This document shows, piece after piece, positions 25,801-37,429 of a stretch of DNA of 64,000 nt. The translations under genes and the position numbers were made by a program. The notes below the pieces were generated by a model that saw nothing but the letters and a program-made list of their open reading frames with translations, searched no databases and was not told where the DNA came from. The DNA is from Lamellibrachia columna. Lineage: Eukaryota; Annelida; Polychaeta; Sabellida; Siboglinidae. The DNA lies in assembly GCA_963662155.1 (NCBI GenBank), contig OY759271.1:42237500-42301499 (forward strand), in the 5' to 3' direction. How positions within the stretch are numbered: position 1 is the stretch's first letter; every line of letters begins with the position of its first letter.

Positions 25801-28532
25801 AAATGGTCTTAAGGCATCGAGACTGTACAACACAAGACCTATGTCATTTAACCTGACCCCCCCAACCCCCCCCCAACTCCCACATGAAACTTTGATTTAC
25901 ATCGACCTGTGTGCAACTTCGGTAACTTCAGGTGGCACTTCAACCATCTTAATGCAAAACTACTGGGATCACTTAAAACAAGCACCCTTATGAGCTGCGA
26001 TCACTTAAAGCACACACCCTTAATAACTGGGATCACTTAAAGCAAGCACCCTTACGTACTGTGATCACGTAAAGCAAGCACCTTTATGAACTGTGATCAC
26101 TTAAAGCACGCACCCTTAAGAACTGGGATCACTTAAATCAAGCAACCTTACATACTGTGGTCACTTAAAGCAAGCACCCTTAAGAACTGTGATCACTTAA
26201 AGCAAGCACCCTTACGAACTGTGATCACTTAAAGCAAGCACCCATACGTACTGTGGTCAGAAAATAAACAATATTTTGAGAAATCAATGCATGACCTTGC
26301 GCAAAACAGCTGCTACCCCCACACCCCATGGAACCAATTTTATGTAATGTCTTACATTATTAAGAAACGTAGGCTTAACAAGTATTTTTAGAACGAGGCA
26401 GCTGTGTGTTATCGTGGGGGATAATGCATGGCAATAAAACTACCTTGTTCTGAGAATTCAACCTTTGTATGATATGAATGCTTCATGAAATCGGCCCCAG
26501 TTGCATGTTTGCAAACATAGGAAGTGAATACGTATGTTAAAATTTTAATCAGTCCTTATATAATGGGAATAACACACTACTTGTTGATGTCACTCGAGGG
26601 TTACCAGCCAGATAATGTTATCTCGCTGGTAACACTGTCGTGACATCAACAAACAGTGTGTTATTCCCTAATATTATGTGTTGCTTCTCACAGCTGGTTC
26701 ACTGCTGGTTGCCATCATCCTTGGGTCTCTGCTGGGCACCATTGCCATCACTCTTGGCACCGTCTTCATTGTGTACTGTGTCCACAAGAAGCACACAAAG
26801 ATTGGATGTAGTAAAGTGTTTTTGGGAGACATGCCACCCCTTGTGAGCAAGACTGCCCCAGCAGCCGCTGCACAGAGCATTGTAAGTAGTCAAGTTTGTT
26901 GAGCCAATGTGATGTAGAAAAGCTGACGTTTTTAAGAATTTAAAATTTTAAACAGAAGTTAGCTTCAGTGAAATCCAACATGCAGCAGTTCATATGTATA
27001 TTATGTTTATAAAAAATCTGAGAAGTATACTAATTCTCAGAACCCCCTCCCCCTTAATACACCTTGTAGGAATAGGGAAATGTTGACAAATATGAACGGC
27101 CCCTTACATTACATTAGACCACAATCTGTAAATGAAAGAAGTCACTATTGTACATTTTCATCACTGTGTTGTATTTCGTCAAATTAATGACAAACAACAG
27201 TCCAGGTCAGTTGACACTGCTACGGTTGTCTATAGTTACCTGTATCAGGAATCATGCAAAATCAATAAGTCACCAATGGTGTAGTTGGACAATGTATTTT
27301 TTTCATCTTGGGTAGACTTATTAAAAATTCAATAACGCAATAAAAGTAAAATAATGTATTCAGGCAGACAGACACATTTATTTGTTTTGACCAATAATTA
27401 TACAGATTGAAGCATAGTCAACATAACGTATAGGTCAAGGATAATTTTTTAAGAGAGAATACAGCTAGAATGATAGTCTCAAGCTGTCGCTAAAATTTAC
27501 ATTCCATCATGCAATATTATCAATACCAATTTGAACTCCAATGTGTATGTTATTGATAGTACAGTAGTACCTGCCTTCAACGGACCCTCCGATGAGCGGA
27601 CACCTGCTATGTTGGGAGACTTTCTCAATGTACGGACTGTTTTACCATGTTAATGTCCCTCTGATGAGGGGACAACTGGTTAACGCGGACAGCAGACAGG
27701 ATATTTTGGTATTCTGTCCCTGCTAAGGCGGACAGTAATAATTATTTTCGTGATTTATTTCTCGAAATATTTTATTTCCAAACTGGCGATATACAAACAG
27801 CGCAGTGTGTAGTGGGGAAAACAATGTTCTATCGCGGATTTGGATATAAGGCTGTTGGTCGTGAACCCTGATTTTCTGCCACTGGGGGAATGCCAAATGG
27901 GCATGCTTAAACCTACTTAGAATTGCTTTGACAATCCTCAAGAAACAGGTGAACAATGTCAATGAATGAGTGTCAACTTGTTGTTTGCTTGACACTGCCA
28001 CCGACATCAATCACTGATGTTGGCTTCGCCCAGGCGGTTTGAAATTGCAATCGAGATTCGCAAATACGCCTCACATAAGAATCAGATAAACAGTCTTAGA
28101 TGCAGCATTAACAAACAAATTAGGAACAAATGCAGGCCCTACTCCAATCACTGAATTTCAGACCATCTTCCAACAATATCATTCACATTCAGCTGTTGCC
28201 TCTCCCATTTTTGGTTGGACATGAGAAAGTACTCTTTCTCACAGAGGGTGATACATAAATGTAACAAACTGCCAAATGATTGTGTTAATGCTAGTAGTGT
28301 GAATATGTTTAAAAATAGAATTGACAGATATTTGATGAAGGCGGGCTACACATAGATGAGAAAATTGTTGGACTTTCGATAATCCAATGGCTTCCTTGTC
28401 CACTTGCCATCTGGAACTTGTTGTTTTATGATGGCAATCTTGTTAAATCTTGTAAAAATTTTCGTTACTCTAAGCTGATCTGTGATATTTCTCACATCTC
28501 AGGATGAGAAAGTTGTGCGTGGCTTCTCATAG
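19366..28532 (+). CDS. SEA-domain single-pass membrane protein gene, 3' part
   Basis: Phase-compatible exons: 19366-19505, 22928-23046, 23835-23902, 24531-24679, 25603-25623, 26694-26881, and a tentative last exon 28503-28532. The first encodes the C-terminal half of one SEA domain ([16 protein letters not shown]). The next three encode a whole SEA domain running from [18 protein letters not shown] through [18 protein letters not shown] to [14 protein letters not shown] 21-nt linker exon follows, then the transmembrane exon ([20 protein letters not shown]...VFIVYCV) with a basic HKKHTK stop-transfer and a short cytoplasmic tail. GSVVV/GSIVV matches the SEA self-cleavage site, so a non-covalent two-part ectodomain is likely (family knowledge). 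5' exons were not found upstream and may lie outside the window. The name and ligand are unknown; mucin-like or proteoglycan-like receptors are possibilities. Confidence 0.8.
19520..20405 (-). pseudogene. Degenerate CxC / ADTR-motif multicopy protein remnant
   Basis: Minus-strand frames give, in order, [31 protein letters not shown], then after a frameshift near 20110 [22 protein letters not shown], and finally a cysteine cluster [19 protein letters not shown] know this arrangement from multicopy invertebrate proteins often labelled tesmin/TSO1-like CXC-domain proteins, probably spread by a mobile element. At least one frameshift and a stop break it, so it is not functional. It sits antisense in an intron of the SEA-domain gene. 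Confidence 0.6.
21098..21964 (-). mobile_element. hAT-like non-autonomous element, copy 2 (867 bp)
   Basis: Opposite orientation to copy 1. Ends are caggattg...caaccctg. The flanking 8-mers gatagggt (21090-21097) and gatagagt (21965-21972) differ at one base, consistent with an ageing target duplication. The left subterminal region is expanded into four to five nested aaatcattgattt/aaatcatgattt palindromes. The interior matches copies 1 and 3. Lies in the SEA-gene intron. Confidence 0.82.
22683..22892. repeat. (TA)n tract with central TATG interruption
   Basis: Two long TA runs flank a tatgtatgtatgtatg core (about 22770-22800). It ends about 35 bp upstream of the 22928 SEA exon, so the acceptor's upstream region is AT dinucleotide repeat. 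Confidence 0.95.
24035..24118 (-). mobile_element. Short CR1 3' fragment
   Basis: The plus-strand text tgttccattcatttatcatc and cctctgtgagaag is the complement of the CR1 C-terminal region (SQRVINEWN) seen at 15.5 and 37.0 kb. A relic only. Confidence 0.65.
25957..26262 (+). repeat. 32-bp minisatellite, about 9 copies
   Basis: The motif gatcacttaaag recurs at 25967, 25999, 26031, 26063, 26095 and onward with exact 32-bp spacing; each unit also contains caagcaccctta. The array is intronic, between the linker exon and the transmembrane exon of the SEA-domain gene. Confidence 0.9.
26575..26668. mobile_element. Foldback / MITE-like palindrome, 94 bp
   Basis: The left arm gggaataacacact...ttgttgatgtcac...gttaccagc pairs with the right arm over about 44 bp with few mismatches, leaving a loop near cagataatgttatct. 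Both sides are flanked by taat. It ends 25 bp before the first base of the transmembrane exon (26694), so it occupies the region where the branch point of that intron should be. Confidence 0.8.
27555..27740. mobile_element. Possible pogo/Tigger-like terminal fragment
   Basis: After a TA, the sequence cagtagtacctgccttcaac ggaccctccgatgagcgg resembles terminal regions of pogo/Tigger-type elements, with repeated cggac/gaggggac phrases. No transposase frame and no matching opposite end were established. Confidence 0.3.
28215..28465 (+). mobile_element. CR1 3'-end fragment
   Basis: Matches the CR1 C-terminus (agtgtgaatatgtttaaaaa) and the 3' tail (ccaatggcttccttgtccac, gatggcaatcttgttaaat). It ends about 35 bp before the tentative last exon of the SEA-domain gene, so its insertion abuts that acceptor. 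Confidence 0.85.
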
Positions 28533-28539
28533 AGCAACA

Positions 28540-31500
28540 TCAGTGAGATTTCTGGTGCAGTTTCCCATGGTGATGTTGATCCCCAAGAACTAGTAGGTAT
28601 AAACAACCCATGTCTACGTGATCGTCTACATCTCACGTTATCTGTACAACTCTCACTAAGAGACATTGTAGAGTGGTGGAGTCTGATTTGTTTGAAACCC
28701 AAATATTCCAATTTAATAAGTTTGATAAAAATGTGATTTTTAACATTGAACAAATATTTTTGTCAATAATAATTGTTCAGCCAAACTGCTTCATTGCACA
28801 ATATGATGTATCATTTGTTAGAATAAATAAACAAATTGGATATGAATTCTGTTTTTCATGGGACAAAGCCACCCCATTAGCATTTTCTAAGAATATCTGG
28901 TTACCATGGTTAATGTCATGCAGAGTACTTATGATGTCATAAGTGACGTTCTCTCCACATAATCATAAAAAACTGTAAATTTAGTCAAAATGAGGTAAGT
29001 AATTTTTAAGATATGACAAAAAGTTTACATAACCTATTTCCAGACCAACCTGTCCTTTCAATAACGGTGGACTTTTTAAACATGCTTTATGCTATCAATA
29101 TTATAATGAATTTAAAACTGTGCTCCTTTTGTCCTCACTCTACTGTGATCTAAAGTATAAATAGTCAGTGATTCCGTATTAACAATCATCTAATTATAAT
29201 TACATGCCATATTCTCTTATTATTGTTTTTGTTTTCAGAAAAATCCTGAGTATCAGTTTGATATCACTTGTTATTCGTATTTAACCACAAGTGACTGATG
29301 ACCTCTGTTCCAGCTTACCATAGTTTATGTTTCACAATGTGAGGTGTTTTCTGGCATGTATTAATATGTTAGTAATAGTATTTTTGCTATAATTATGTTT
29401 TAGACTTTGTCGAAGATTGAGTGAGAAACTTCAGCCATCAACAGAGACAAGAAACACTCAACCAAGTACGGACTGATGAACTACATATGGATATGGATGA
29501 TGGAAAGAGAATGCTATGGGCACATGCTCTAGTAGCACCCATTTACCTGTTGTTTTACTAATTATATATTCACACCTATGCAGTCACTATCTGGGAATGA
29601 TTACTGGAAACTATTAACAGGTGGTGTTAATTTTGTGAAAATTGTATTCTGGCCAACGCTGAAAATTTCACTAAGTTAGCAATTAGAAAACTGGATTACG
29701 CATTTTTTTTAAAGATTTTGCGGAATTTTATATAAACCATTGGTTGCCAGTATATTAGGAATTATTTGTTATCATTTAAGTTTTTTAATAAAAAAAATTT
29801 TTATATATACATTTTAACAGTCAATATATTTATCTGAACAGAAACAACTGGAGTTTGTGCCTTCATATTTTTTAAGCATGCTTATATAACCAACTGCACA
29901 ATTTCTCACTGAGTCACGTCTTTTCCATTTCTTTATTTAAAAAGTAAGTTACAAAGATATCAATAAAAGTATCTGATTTCTGTGCATCAACTAGGCTTCA
30001 AAATAACTAAGGCTGTTAAAGTACCAGTAATATACAATTGTTTACCATTTAAATATATTCCCTATTGTGGTTTATTTATTATCCGAATCAGTCCTGTACA
30101 TTGTGGATGGATGCCACTCTTGCACTGCACCATTAACTAATGTAATACTGGGTTGTCTTGTATCATGCTCAACAGTGTATGTGTATACTAAAAGAACCGT
30201 GTCTTATTTATTATGATCTATAACGATTGTTATGGTCAACAACTCCAATCTTGTTATCACCAGACGTGGCTTTTTGCTTGGTTTGAAATCCTTATGTTTT
30301 ACCAGAGCTAGTGTATACCGAGCTGCGTCACTCTACGAATTAAAATAGAGGAGCCATTTTTGTTCATCCGGTAGTTCGATTCCGCATGCGCCAACTCTCA
30401 AGTTACATTTCCGGGTGAGAGGGCAGTCGACGTAAACCGCTGTTGACAATGCGATTGCGTTTTATCCTTTCTGCTATACAAACAGTTCTTGAAAAGTATT
30501 GCTTTATTTCTAAACTCCTTAAACCTGGCAATGTAGTCTTCACACAACTGACGCGGTTATACAACTGGACATCCGTTGAATCAAAGCAAGAACGTAAACG
30601 AACAATTGCACACATCGCCATCGCATCTCCCGCAGGACACTGAGTGACATACATAGTCATAGACATAGGTTATTGTTGTCAGTTGATATTGGTGGTGTCG
30701 ATCTATTTTGTTTTATATTTTTTATGATATGGCTGCGGCCATGGGAAATTGAAAACAGTTTCAAAATCGGTAAATTACTTTTCGAAATATGATTTTTTTA
30801 AAGGGTGATTCCAGCGGCAGCGTTACGTGCCGTGTGTATGACATTCAGACATTTTTTTCTTTGAAACTTTGCAGATCCATATCAAAGTATTGCCGACTGT
30901 TTTAATTTTGATCATTGCATTGTTCTACATGTTTTTGAATAGTTAGGGTAGACTGGACAAAATAAATTTTTCAACAGTAATGAATTTAAAAAAAAATATA
31001 AAATATATATAAATATATGTGTGACGCACAAAAATCTAAACTCAGATGGGTGAATTGGTTATTAGCAAATGTTGCAAAAAGTCTGTGAAATTATGGTAGC
31101 ATTTAATAAGTTGCTTTATCATAATTAAGCACATGTGTATACGTATATTATGCGTATTCATATGACTGTGATTGGTTATTTTTTTCATTAAAAAATTATA
31201 AAATCGTGTATGACACATTTTAGTTACGTGTGTGATGTGTGTTAAGTAGACTTTTTCTTAGTTGATAACGATTGTTTACATGACAGTATGACATTTTAGT
31301 ACACGCTGTAGTAACACAACATAATAAGGTAAGTTAATTGTGATAACACAAATAGTTATATGACATATTTATTTAATATGCCCAGGTTAATATAAACAAT
31401 AAGATATGATCCATTTAACTTTATCTTTAATCACCAAACGCACAAACAAAAACAGCATAATTTGAAAAATAGGACAGTATAGTACTAAACCTCATTATGG

Positions 31501-31940
31501 AACTTATTATCAAACATGCAGTTTGCAGTGTCAATTATACTGATCCATAGCTGTGTGCAAATCCGAGGCTGAATACATGCAAATCAGACATTCTAAAGAG
31601 ATGATTAAGGGTGTTTCCTCTGGTGTGTCAATTATTATTAAATTAGTGTTGTGTTGCCCCCTTGTCACATTTTGCTTGTCACGTATTTTATATGTTGGTA
31701 CTACACAAGTAGTAGTGCTGATTTATAAACCATTTCGAAAAGAAAAAAAAATGAAGGTTTAAGAAATTTGCATTTCGTGTGTAACATTGAAATTCAACTT
31801 TAAAAAAAATATAAAACATAATCAATATTGTCATGCTTTATTTTTCATTTCATTGTAAATTCGTGTGAATTTCCCTGTTGTAATATGTATCTGCAAACAT
31901 GAATCAATGGACTGTTATTACTAATATGTCAACTTACACA
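28540..31940. other. Probable 3' UTR of the SEA gene, then no recognised gene
   Basis: AATAAA-like signals occur near 28822. An alternative last exon after ttatgttttag at 29400 (TLSKIE then stop) is possible. A CpG-richer block at 30355-30640 contains overlapping frames on both strands. Its left part (tttccgggtgagagggca) is an inverted match to 39665-39735. No domain was recognised. Confidence 0.35.
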
Positions 31941-31944
31941 GTTG

Positions 31945-32465
31945 CTATGTGTGTGCATTTACACTTCCCAAAATTGAATAACATTTGCCATTTTCTGACC
32001 ATTTAACTAATTAATCTAGATCATCCTGTAAACTTTGTTTATCTGTATCATTTGTAACCTTTCTGACTACTTTTGTGTTATCTGCAAATTTCAGTACTTT
32101 GTCATCTTCCAAATCATTTATATAGATATATATATACCGGTATATATTAAAAACAGTAGGGCCTGATACTGATTCTTATGGTACCCCACTCCATTGTTTT
32201 TTATATTTATTCCCTGTTTTACTTTTATATTAAAATGGATTTGGTTATGATCACTTGAACCCAAAGGTTCTTATATTTTAACATTGTCAACTAATTCATT
32301 TTGAGAAGACAAAATAAAATCTAACACATTCCAACCTCTGCTCTGGTTGGTTCCAAGACATGTTGAGCAAGCAAACAATCGTGTCTGTGATAGAAGTAGA
32401 AATTGATGGTCGTTACCCCCAGCACTCTGTAACACTAATGATTTCCATTGTATATGCCCTGCCAG
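31945..32465 (-). mobile_element. CR1 fragment with internal deletion
   Basis: Minus strand: endonuclease sequence (complement of 32465-32200, including HQFLLLSQT-like codons) jumps directly to RT sequence around the GVP.xSVSGP region and the FADDTK neighbourhood (32190-31945). About 1 kb of the element is missing between them. Non-functional. Confidence 0.78.
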
Positions 32466-32848
32466 TGTCAGTGACAGTGAGTGACACTTGCTGATGTTGG
32501 GGATATCAATGAAAATATATATTTTGTTTTATATATTGTTATTATATTGCTGAAATTCAGTACATCGTACATATCACGTTTTGCAATTACCATGTGATGT
32601 GCCATTTCCAAATAAATAAAACCTACCCTGTACTCAAATCTCAAATTTCCTAGGCAAATTTTCGGCATACCAAGTAAATTATCAATATCTGTAAACTAGT
32701 TTTATTAACTTACTAGTCAACCAGAACATTATCGCCGATCTCTAGTTTCTTGTCGTATATTTTTTGCAGTCAGACTCAATTAGACTTGATCTTGAGGTCA
32801 GTGTCACTGTAATTGGAACGTCAATTCCGGAATTGGTGAAATATAAAT

Positions 32849-33257
32849 GTGTGTCACACACACAGTGTCACACACACACAGTGTCACACACACAGTGTCA
32901 CACACAGTGTCACACACACACAGTGTCACACACACAGTGTCACACACACACAGTGTCACACACACACAGTGTCACACACACACAGTGTCACACACACAGT
33001 GTCACACACACAGTGTCACACACACAGTGACACACACACAGTGTCACACACACACAGTGTCACACACACACAGTGTCACACACACACACAGTGTCACACA
33101 CACACACAGTGTCACACACACACACACAGTGTCACACACAGTGTCACACACACACAGTGTCACACACACACAGTGTCACACACACAGTGTCACACACACA
33201 CACACAGTGTCACACACACAGTGTCACACACACAGTGTCACACACACACACACACGT
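32849..33257 (+). repeat. (CACACAGTGT)n variable tandem repeat
   Basis: Repeats of gtgtcacacacacaca with 2-bp length steps fill about 400 bp; units vary only in the number of CA pairs. His/Thr/Val/Ser frames here are artefacts. It lies just upstream of the CR1 element. Confidence 0.95.
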
Positions 33258-33459
33258 AGCCTATGTTATTTTGGATGTCCTTCTCTTATACTGTTTCATT
33301 GGGAAATAAATTAAGTAAAATCAGACTGTTTTAAACTAAAAAAAATTATGGAATCGCCCAAATTCGTATTCTGCATTAAATAACACAATTGTAAAATTTT
33401 GTTTTACTGTCGCACACAACTGTTACTTATTTAACATACACAATATAACAGATTCTTAT

Positions 33460-34272
33460 GTGATTTGGAATACTGTGAAGGAAACTTTTTGCATCAAACA
33501 TTGTACATATCTTAATAATCTTTATATATTTCTTATCTCTAAGGAGAAGGGAGTGGGGGAGACGGGAGGGAAAACAACCGGAGTGAAGGAGAGGGGAGTG
33601 GGAGAGACAAGAGCAAAGGAGTGGGAAGTGGGGGAGACAGGAGGGAAGGGGTCAGGACAGAATGTGATGGAGGGGATCGAACGGAAGAGTTATTCTGCAG
33701 CAGTGATAGAGGGGGTGAGGAAGAGAGCGAAGGTGTTTGTGGGGGATTCGATAGTTAGGAAGACCGACAGAGTCTTAAACAAGGGAGATGATGTGGTGGT
33801 CTGCTTGCCTGGAGCCAAAATAGAGGCGATAACTGAGAGGATAAAAAACATCGTAGGCTCGGGTAAGGGTGGATCTGTTTTAGTACACGTAGGGACAAAT
33901 AACGTAGAGAGGGAGGGTACAACTGCCATAGTTAGGAAATATAGGCAGTTGGTCAGAACACTGAAACAGACGCGGGTTGAGCAGGTAATACTGTCAGGGA
34001 TTTTACCTGTAATGGGCAGGAGGGGTCACAAATATCGAAATTGTCGGGGGATGGCAATTAACATGTTAGTCCAAAAGCTATGTAGGGAAGAGGAAGTTGG
34101 ATTTGTGGATTTATGGGGAAGTTTTGTTGGGAGGGCTGATATGTACATGAAGGATGGGCTTCATTTAAGTCGAAAGGGGGCGGCAGTATTCGCGGACAAA
34201 CTTTCAGCAGCAGTAGATAGTGACTTGGGTACAATGACAAATATTTTTGGAAGTAAACATTCTTTAAACTAG
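33460..34272 (+). CDS. CR1 LINE ORF1, SGNH-esterase type
   Basis: A 270-codon open frame. The first quarter is a purine-rich, GVGETGGK-like repeated, charged region. The rest is an SGNH/GDSL-hydrolase fold: block I VFVGDSIVR (about residue 90), block III VHVGTNN (about 143), and the C-terminal Asp/His block MKDGLHLSRKG (about 230). Esterase-type ORF1 proteins are known in CR1/L2-clade retrotransposons. It is intact, unlike ORF2. The true start may be a methionine further in; the upstream 30 codons look non-conserved. Confidence 0.85.
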   Translation: MIWNTVKETFCIKHCTYLNNLYIFLISKEKGVGETGGKTTGVKERGVGETRAKEWEVGETGGKGSGQNVMEGIERKSYSAAVIEGVRKRAKVFVGDSIVRKTDRVLNKGDDVVVCLPGAKIEAITERIKNIVGSGKGGSVLVHVGTNNVEREGTTAIVRKYRQLVRTLKQTRVEQVILSGILPVMGRRGHKYRNCRGMAINMLVQKLCREEEVGFVDLWGSFVGRADMYMKDGLHLSRKGAAVFADKLSAAVDSDLGTMTNIFGSKHSLN

Positions 34273-34432
34273 AAGTGCAGGGGGGTTACCTAGAGGTGTC
34301 TCAAGCAGAACAAGAGGCCACTAGCACAGATAAACCAATATCAAATCATCCAAAAAAATCTCTGAAAAAGGTTATAGATGCGTATGTTTAAATGCATGGA
34401 GCATAGTAAATAAGAAAAACGAATTAAACATT

Positions 34433-35340
34433 ATGGTAGAAGATATTGACCCTCACATAATTGGTATAACTGAATCATGGGCCAACATAGATATAACAGA
34501 TGCTGAATTAGGACTGACAGGATATGTAATGTTTAGGAAAGATCGAATAAGAAGAAGGGGCGGGGGAGTTATTTTATATGTTAAAGAATCTATTCAGGCT
34601 TATGAAATAAAACTAGAAAGGGAAGCAGATTGCGATGAAGCTGTTTGGTGCAAAATTGTTTCAGGAAATTCAAAATTAACTATTGGATTAGTTTACCGAA
34701 GTCCAAACATAAACGAAGAGGACAACACAAAAATAAAAACGCTATAAAGGAAGTTAGTAAAGGGGAATGTATCATAATGGGAGATTTTAACCATGGACAC
34801 ATACAATGGAATTCTCTAGAGAGCACAGGGATTGAGGACCAACAATTTCTATTTTTAATCCAGGATAGCTTTCTTACTCAGCACGTACTAGAACCAACCA
34901 GGGGAGAAAATGTATTAGATATAGTTTTGTCATCACAAAAAGAATTAGTGGACAATGTAAAAATATTTGAACCATTGGGTAATAGTGACCATAATCAAAT
35001 ACATTTTGACATCAATGTAAAATCAGAAAGTAAAAATAAGAAAACGTACAAGAGAAACTTCCACAAATGTAACTACAAAGATATGAGAAAATACTTAGCA
35101 AAGCTAGATTGGAATAACATGCTGATGAATAAGACCGCAATTGAATGTTGGAATATTCTAAAATATGAAATTGAGAGTATCATCGATAAATTTGTTCCCT
35201 TCCAAAAACAAGGAAAACGGTGTAGAAAGAAACACTTGTCAAAAGAGGCTATTAGAAAAATAATGCTAAAACAAACTATGTGGAGGGTTTATAGGCGTAC
35301 CAGAAAGGACGAAGACTGCAAAATACAAAGAGGCACTTAA
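34433..35340 (+). pseudogene. CR1 ORF2, endonuclease part (frameshifted)
   Basis: Two overlapping frames together cover the exonuclease/endonuclease/phosphatase-like domain. The first holds the TESW and GGGV motifs and IGLVYRSPN. After a frameshift near 34740 the second holds MGDFNHGHIQWNSLES, VLDIVLSSQ and the catalytic-type NSDHNQI. The domain order is normal for an APE-type LINE. The frame ends prematurely near 35340. Confidence 0.85.
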
Positions 35341-35344
35341 TGCA

Positions 35345-37141
35345 GCTACAACTGAAATCAGACAATCTAAAAGAAGCTATGAGCAAAAACTAGCATGTAA
35401 CATAAAAAATGACAGCAAGAGTTTTTATGCATATGTCAGGAGTAAACAAAACGTACAAGACAAGGTTGGACCTCTAGAAGACAGTGCTGGAAATATAATA
35501 TCACAGGGGTTTTTAATGGCGGAAGACCTAAATGGTTACTTCAGTTCAGTGTTTACCAAAGAAGATATTAGTTCATTACCAGTTGCTGATGCTAAATTTC
35601 AGGGGGCTAAATCTGACTATTTAGGTCCGTTAGTTGTAACCCCAGAATTGGTAGCTAAGAAAATAAAGGCAATGAAGGATAACAAATCACCGGGAGTGGA
35701 TGGGATTCCTCCAAAATTACTAATGGAAACAGTAGAACAAATCAGTATACCACTTGCAAGAGTATTCAACTTGTCATTAAAAGAGGGAGTTGTTCCGTTT
35801 GAATGGAAAGAAGCAAACATCATACCATTATTTAAAAAGGGTTCGAGAAATAAGTCAGAGAATTACAGACCAGTGAGTTTAACGTCAGTGATTTGTAAAT
35901 TATTAGAAAGGTTAATTAAAGACCATATGGTGGACTTCCTCGTTAAGCATAAATTATTAAATTCATCTCAACATGGATTCCTTAAAGCGAGGTCATGCTT
36001 AACAAATATGTTGTTTTTTGGAAGAAATCACTAAGTAGATAGACGTGGGATCGCCAGTAGATATTATCTACTTAGATTTTCAGAAAGCTTTTGACAAAGT
36101 GCCACATCAAAGATTACTACTTAAATTAAAAGCCCATGGTATCGGGGATAGCATAACTGACTGGATAGAACAATGGCTGACTGACAGAAGACAACGAGTT
36201 GTAGTAGATGGAGAAGTTTCAAATTGGAAATCGGTTTTGAGTGGGGTACCTCAAGGATCAGTATTAGGACCTATATTATTCTTAATTTATATCAATGACT
36301 TGGACGACAGTATAACAAGTAACGTACTGAAATTTGCGGATGACACAAAACTTTTTAGAAAGGTTAATACTGATGGTGATAAACAACATTTACAAAACGA
36401 TCTAGACAGATTAGTGAAATGGTCTGAGAAATGGCAGATGTTCAATTTTGGGAAATGTAAATGCCTACATACAGGACATAGGAACTTGAATGTAAACTAT
36501 AAAATGGGAGATACTGTTCTGGGTACTACTGTAAAAGAAAAGGACTTAGGAGTTACAATAAGCGCTGATATGAAAGTTTCAGAGCAGTGTGGTATTGCAG
36601 CTTCAAAGGGTAACCAAATTCTTGGATTGATTAGAAGAAACATAACATACAAGGGAAAAAAGTTAATTATACCTCTTTATAAAGCAATAGTTAGACCTCA
36701 TTTAGAATACTGTATACAAGCATGGAGACCATATCGTAAGAAGGTTATAGATACGCTTGAACGCATACAAAGGAGAGGAACTAAAATGATTCCAGAACTG
36801 AGAGACCTTAGTTATGAAGAACGCCTGAAAGAATGTGGTTTAACAACTCTAGAGACAAGGAGGTTAAGAGGAGATCAGATTGAAGTTTTTAAGATATTGA
36901 ATGAAAATATGAAAATATTGATAGAAATATGTTTTTCTCACTCAAGAAGGATAGCAGAACTAGAGGACATGAGGTAAAATTAGTAAAGGATCAATGTAGA
37001 TTGGACATCAGGAAGCACTCGTTCTCACAGAGGACAATAAATGAATGGAACAAATTGTCTACAGATTGTGTAACTGCTAGCAGCGTGAATATGTTTAAAA
37101 ACAAGGTTGACACATATCTCAGGAGGGCGGGCTATAAGTAG
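35345..37141 (+). pseudogene. CR1 ORF2, reverse transcriptase and C-terminal part (frameshifted)
   Basis: RT motifs in order: KSPGVDGIPPKLL (about 35690), NYRPVSLTSVICKLLERL (about 35860), YLDFQKAFDKVPH (about 36070), SGVPQGSVLGPILFLIYIND (about 36240) and the catalytic FADDTKLF (about 36335). A C-terminal thumb-like domain (PHLEYCIQAWRPYRKK, RGHEVKLVKDQCRLDIRK) ends at 37141. Frameshifts near 36020 and 36900 break the frame. All catalytic aspartates are still present, so decay is recent. Confidence 0.9.
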
Positions 37142-37429
37142 ATGAACATTGTTGGACTCTCGATAAGCCAATGGCTTCCTTGTCCACTTGCCATCTGGGC
37201 CTTTGGCTTGGATGGCAAATCTTGTTAAATTTGTATTTCATGTTTAAGGATTCCACTGCATGTTTGAAGACACACTACACCTTTCACGGATTTCACTGGA
37301 TAATATAGAGGAATGGACCAAGCAAATCTTGCAGACCTACTACACACAGCAGAAGACAGACAAAGCTTGTGAAGACTGTGTAGAAATGGTGAATATATGT
37401 ACACCGAGTCTACAATGGACATTGACACA

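Larger units (their letters stand above)
33460..37235 (+). mobile_element. Near-complete CR1-type LINE
   Basis: ORF1 (esterase) is followed by ORF2 from about 34400 with an apurinic-type endonuclease (HIIGITESWAN, GGGVILYVKE, IIMGDFNHGHIQW), reverse transcriptase and C-terminal domain. ORF2 is interrupted by frameshifts near 34740, 35325, 36020 and 36900, each apparently a small indel. The 3' tail (aagccaatggcttccttgtc ... gcaaatcttgttaaat) is shared with the copies at 15.4, 28.4 and 62.5 kb. The copy at 62.2-62.6 kb is nearly identical, which implies recent activity of the family. Confidence 0.93.

Noticed and set aside
29400..29425. Alternative last exon of the SEA-domain gene (TLSKIE then stop)
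   Set aside because: It has a usable acceptor, but the exon at 28503 has a better pyrimidine tract. Cannot be decided from sequence, so not annotated separately.
30403..30666. 87-codon minus-strand gene
   Set aside because: A similar-length plus-strand frame overlaps it, no domain is recognisable, and part of the block belongs to a repeat found inverted at 39.7 kb.
32764..33314. His/Thr/Val/Ser-repeat proteins of up to 155 residues
   Set aside because: Three overlapping frames read through the same CACACAGTGT repeat; a repeat artefact.
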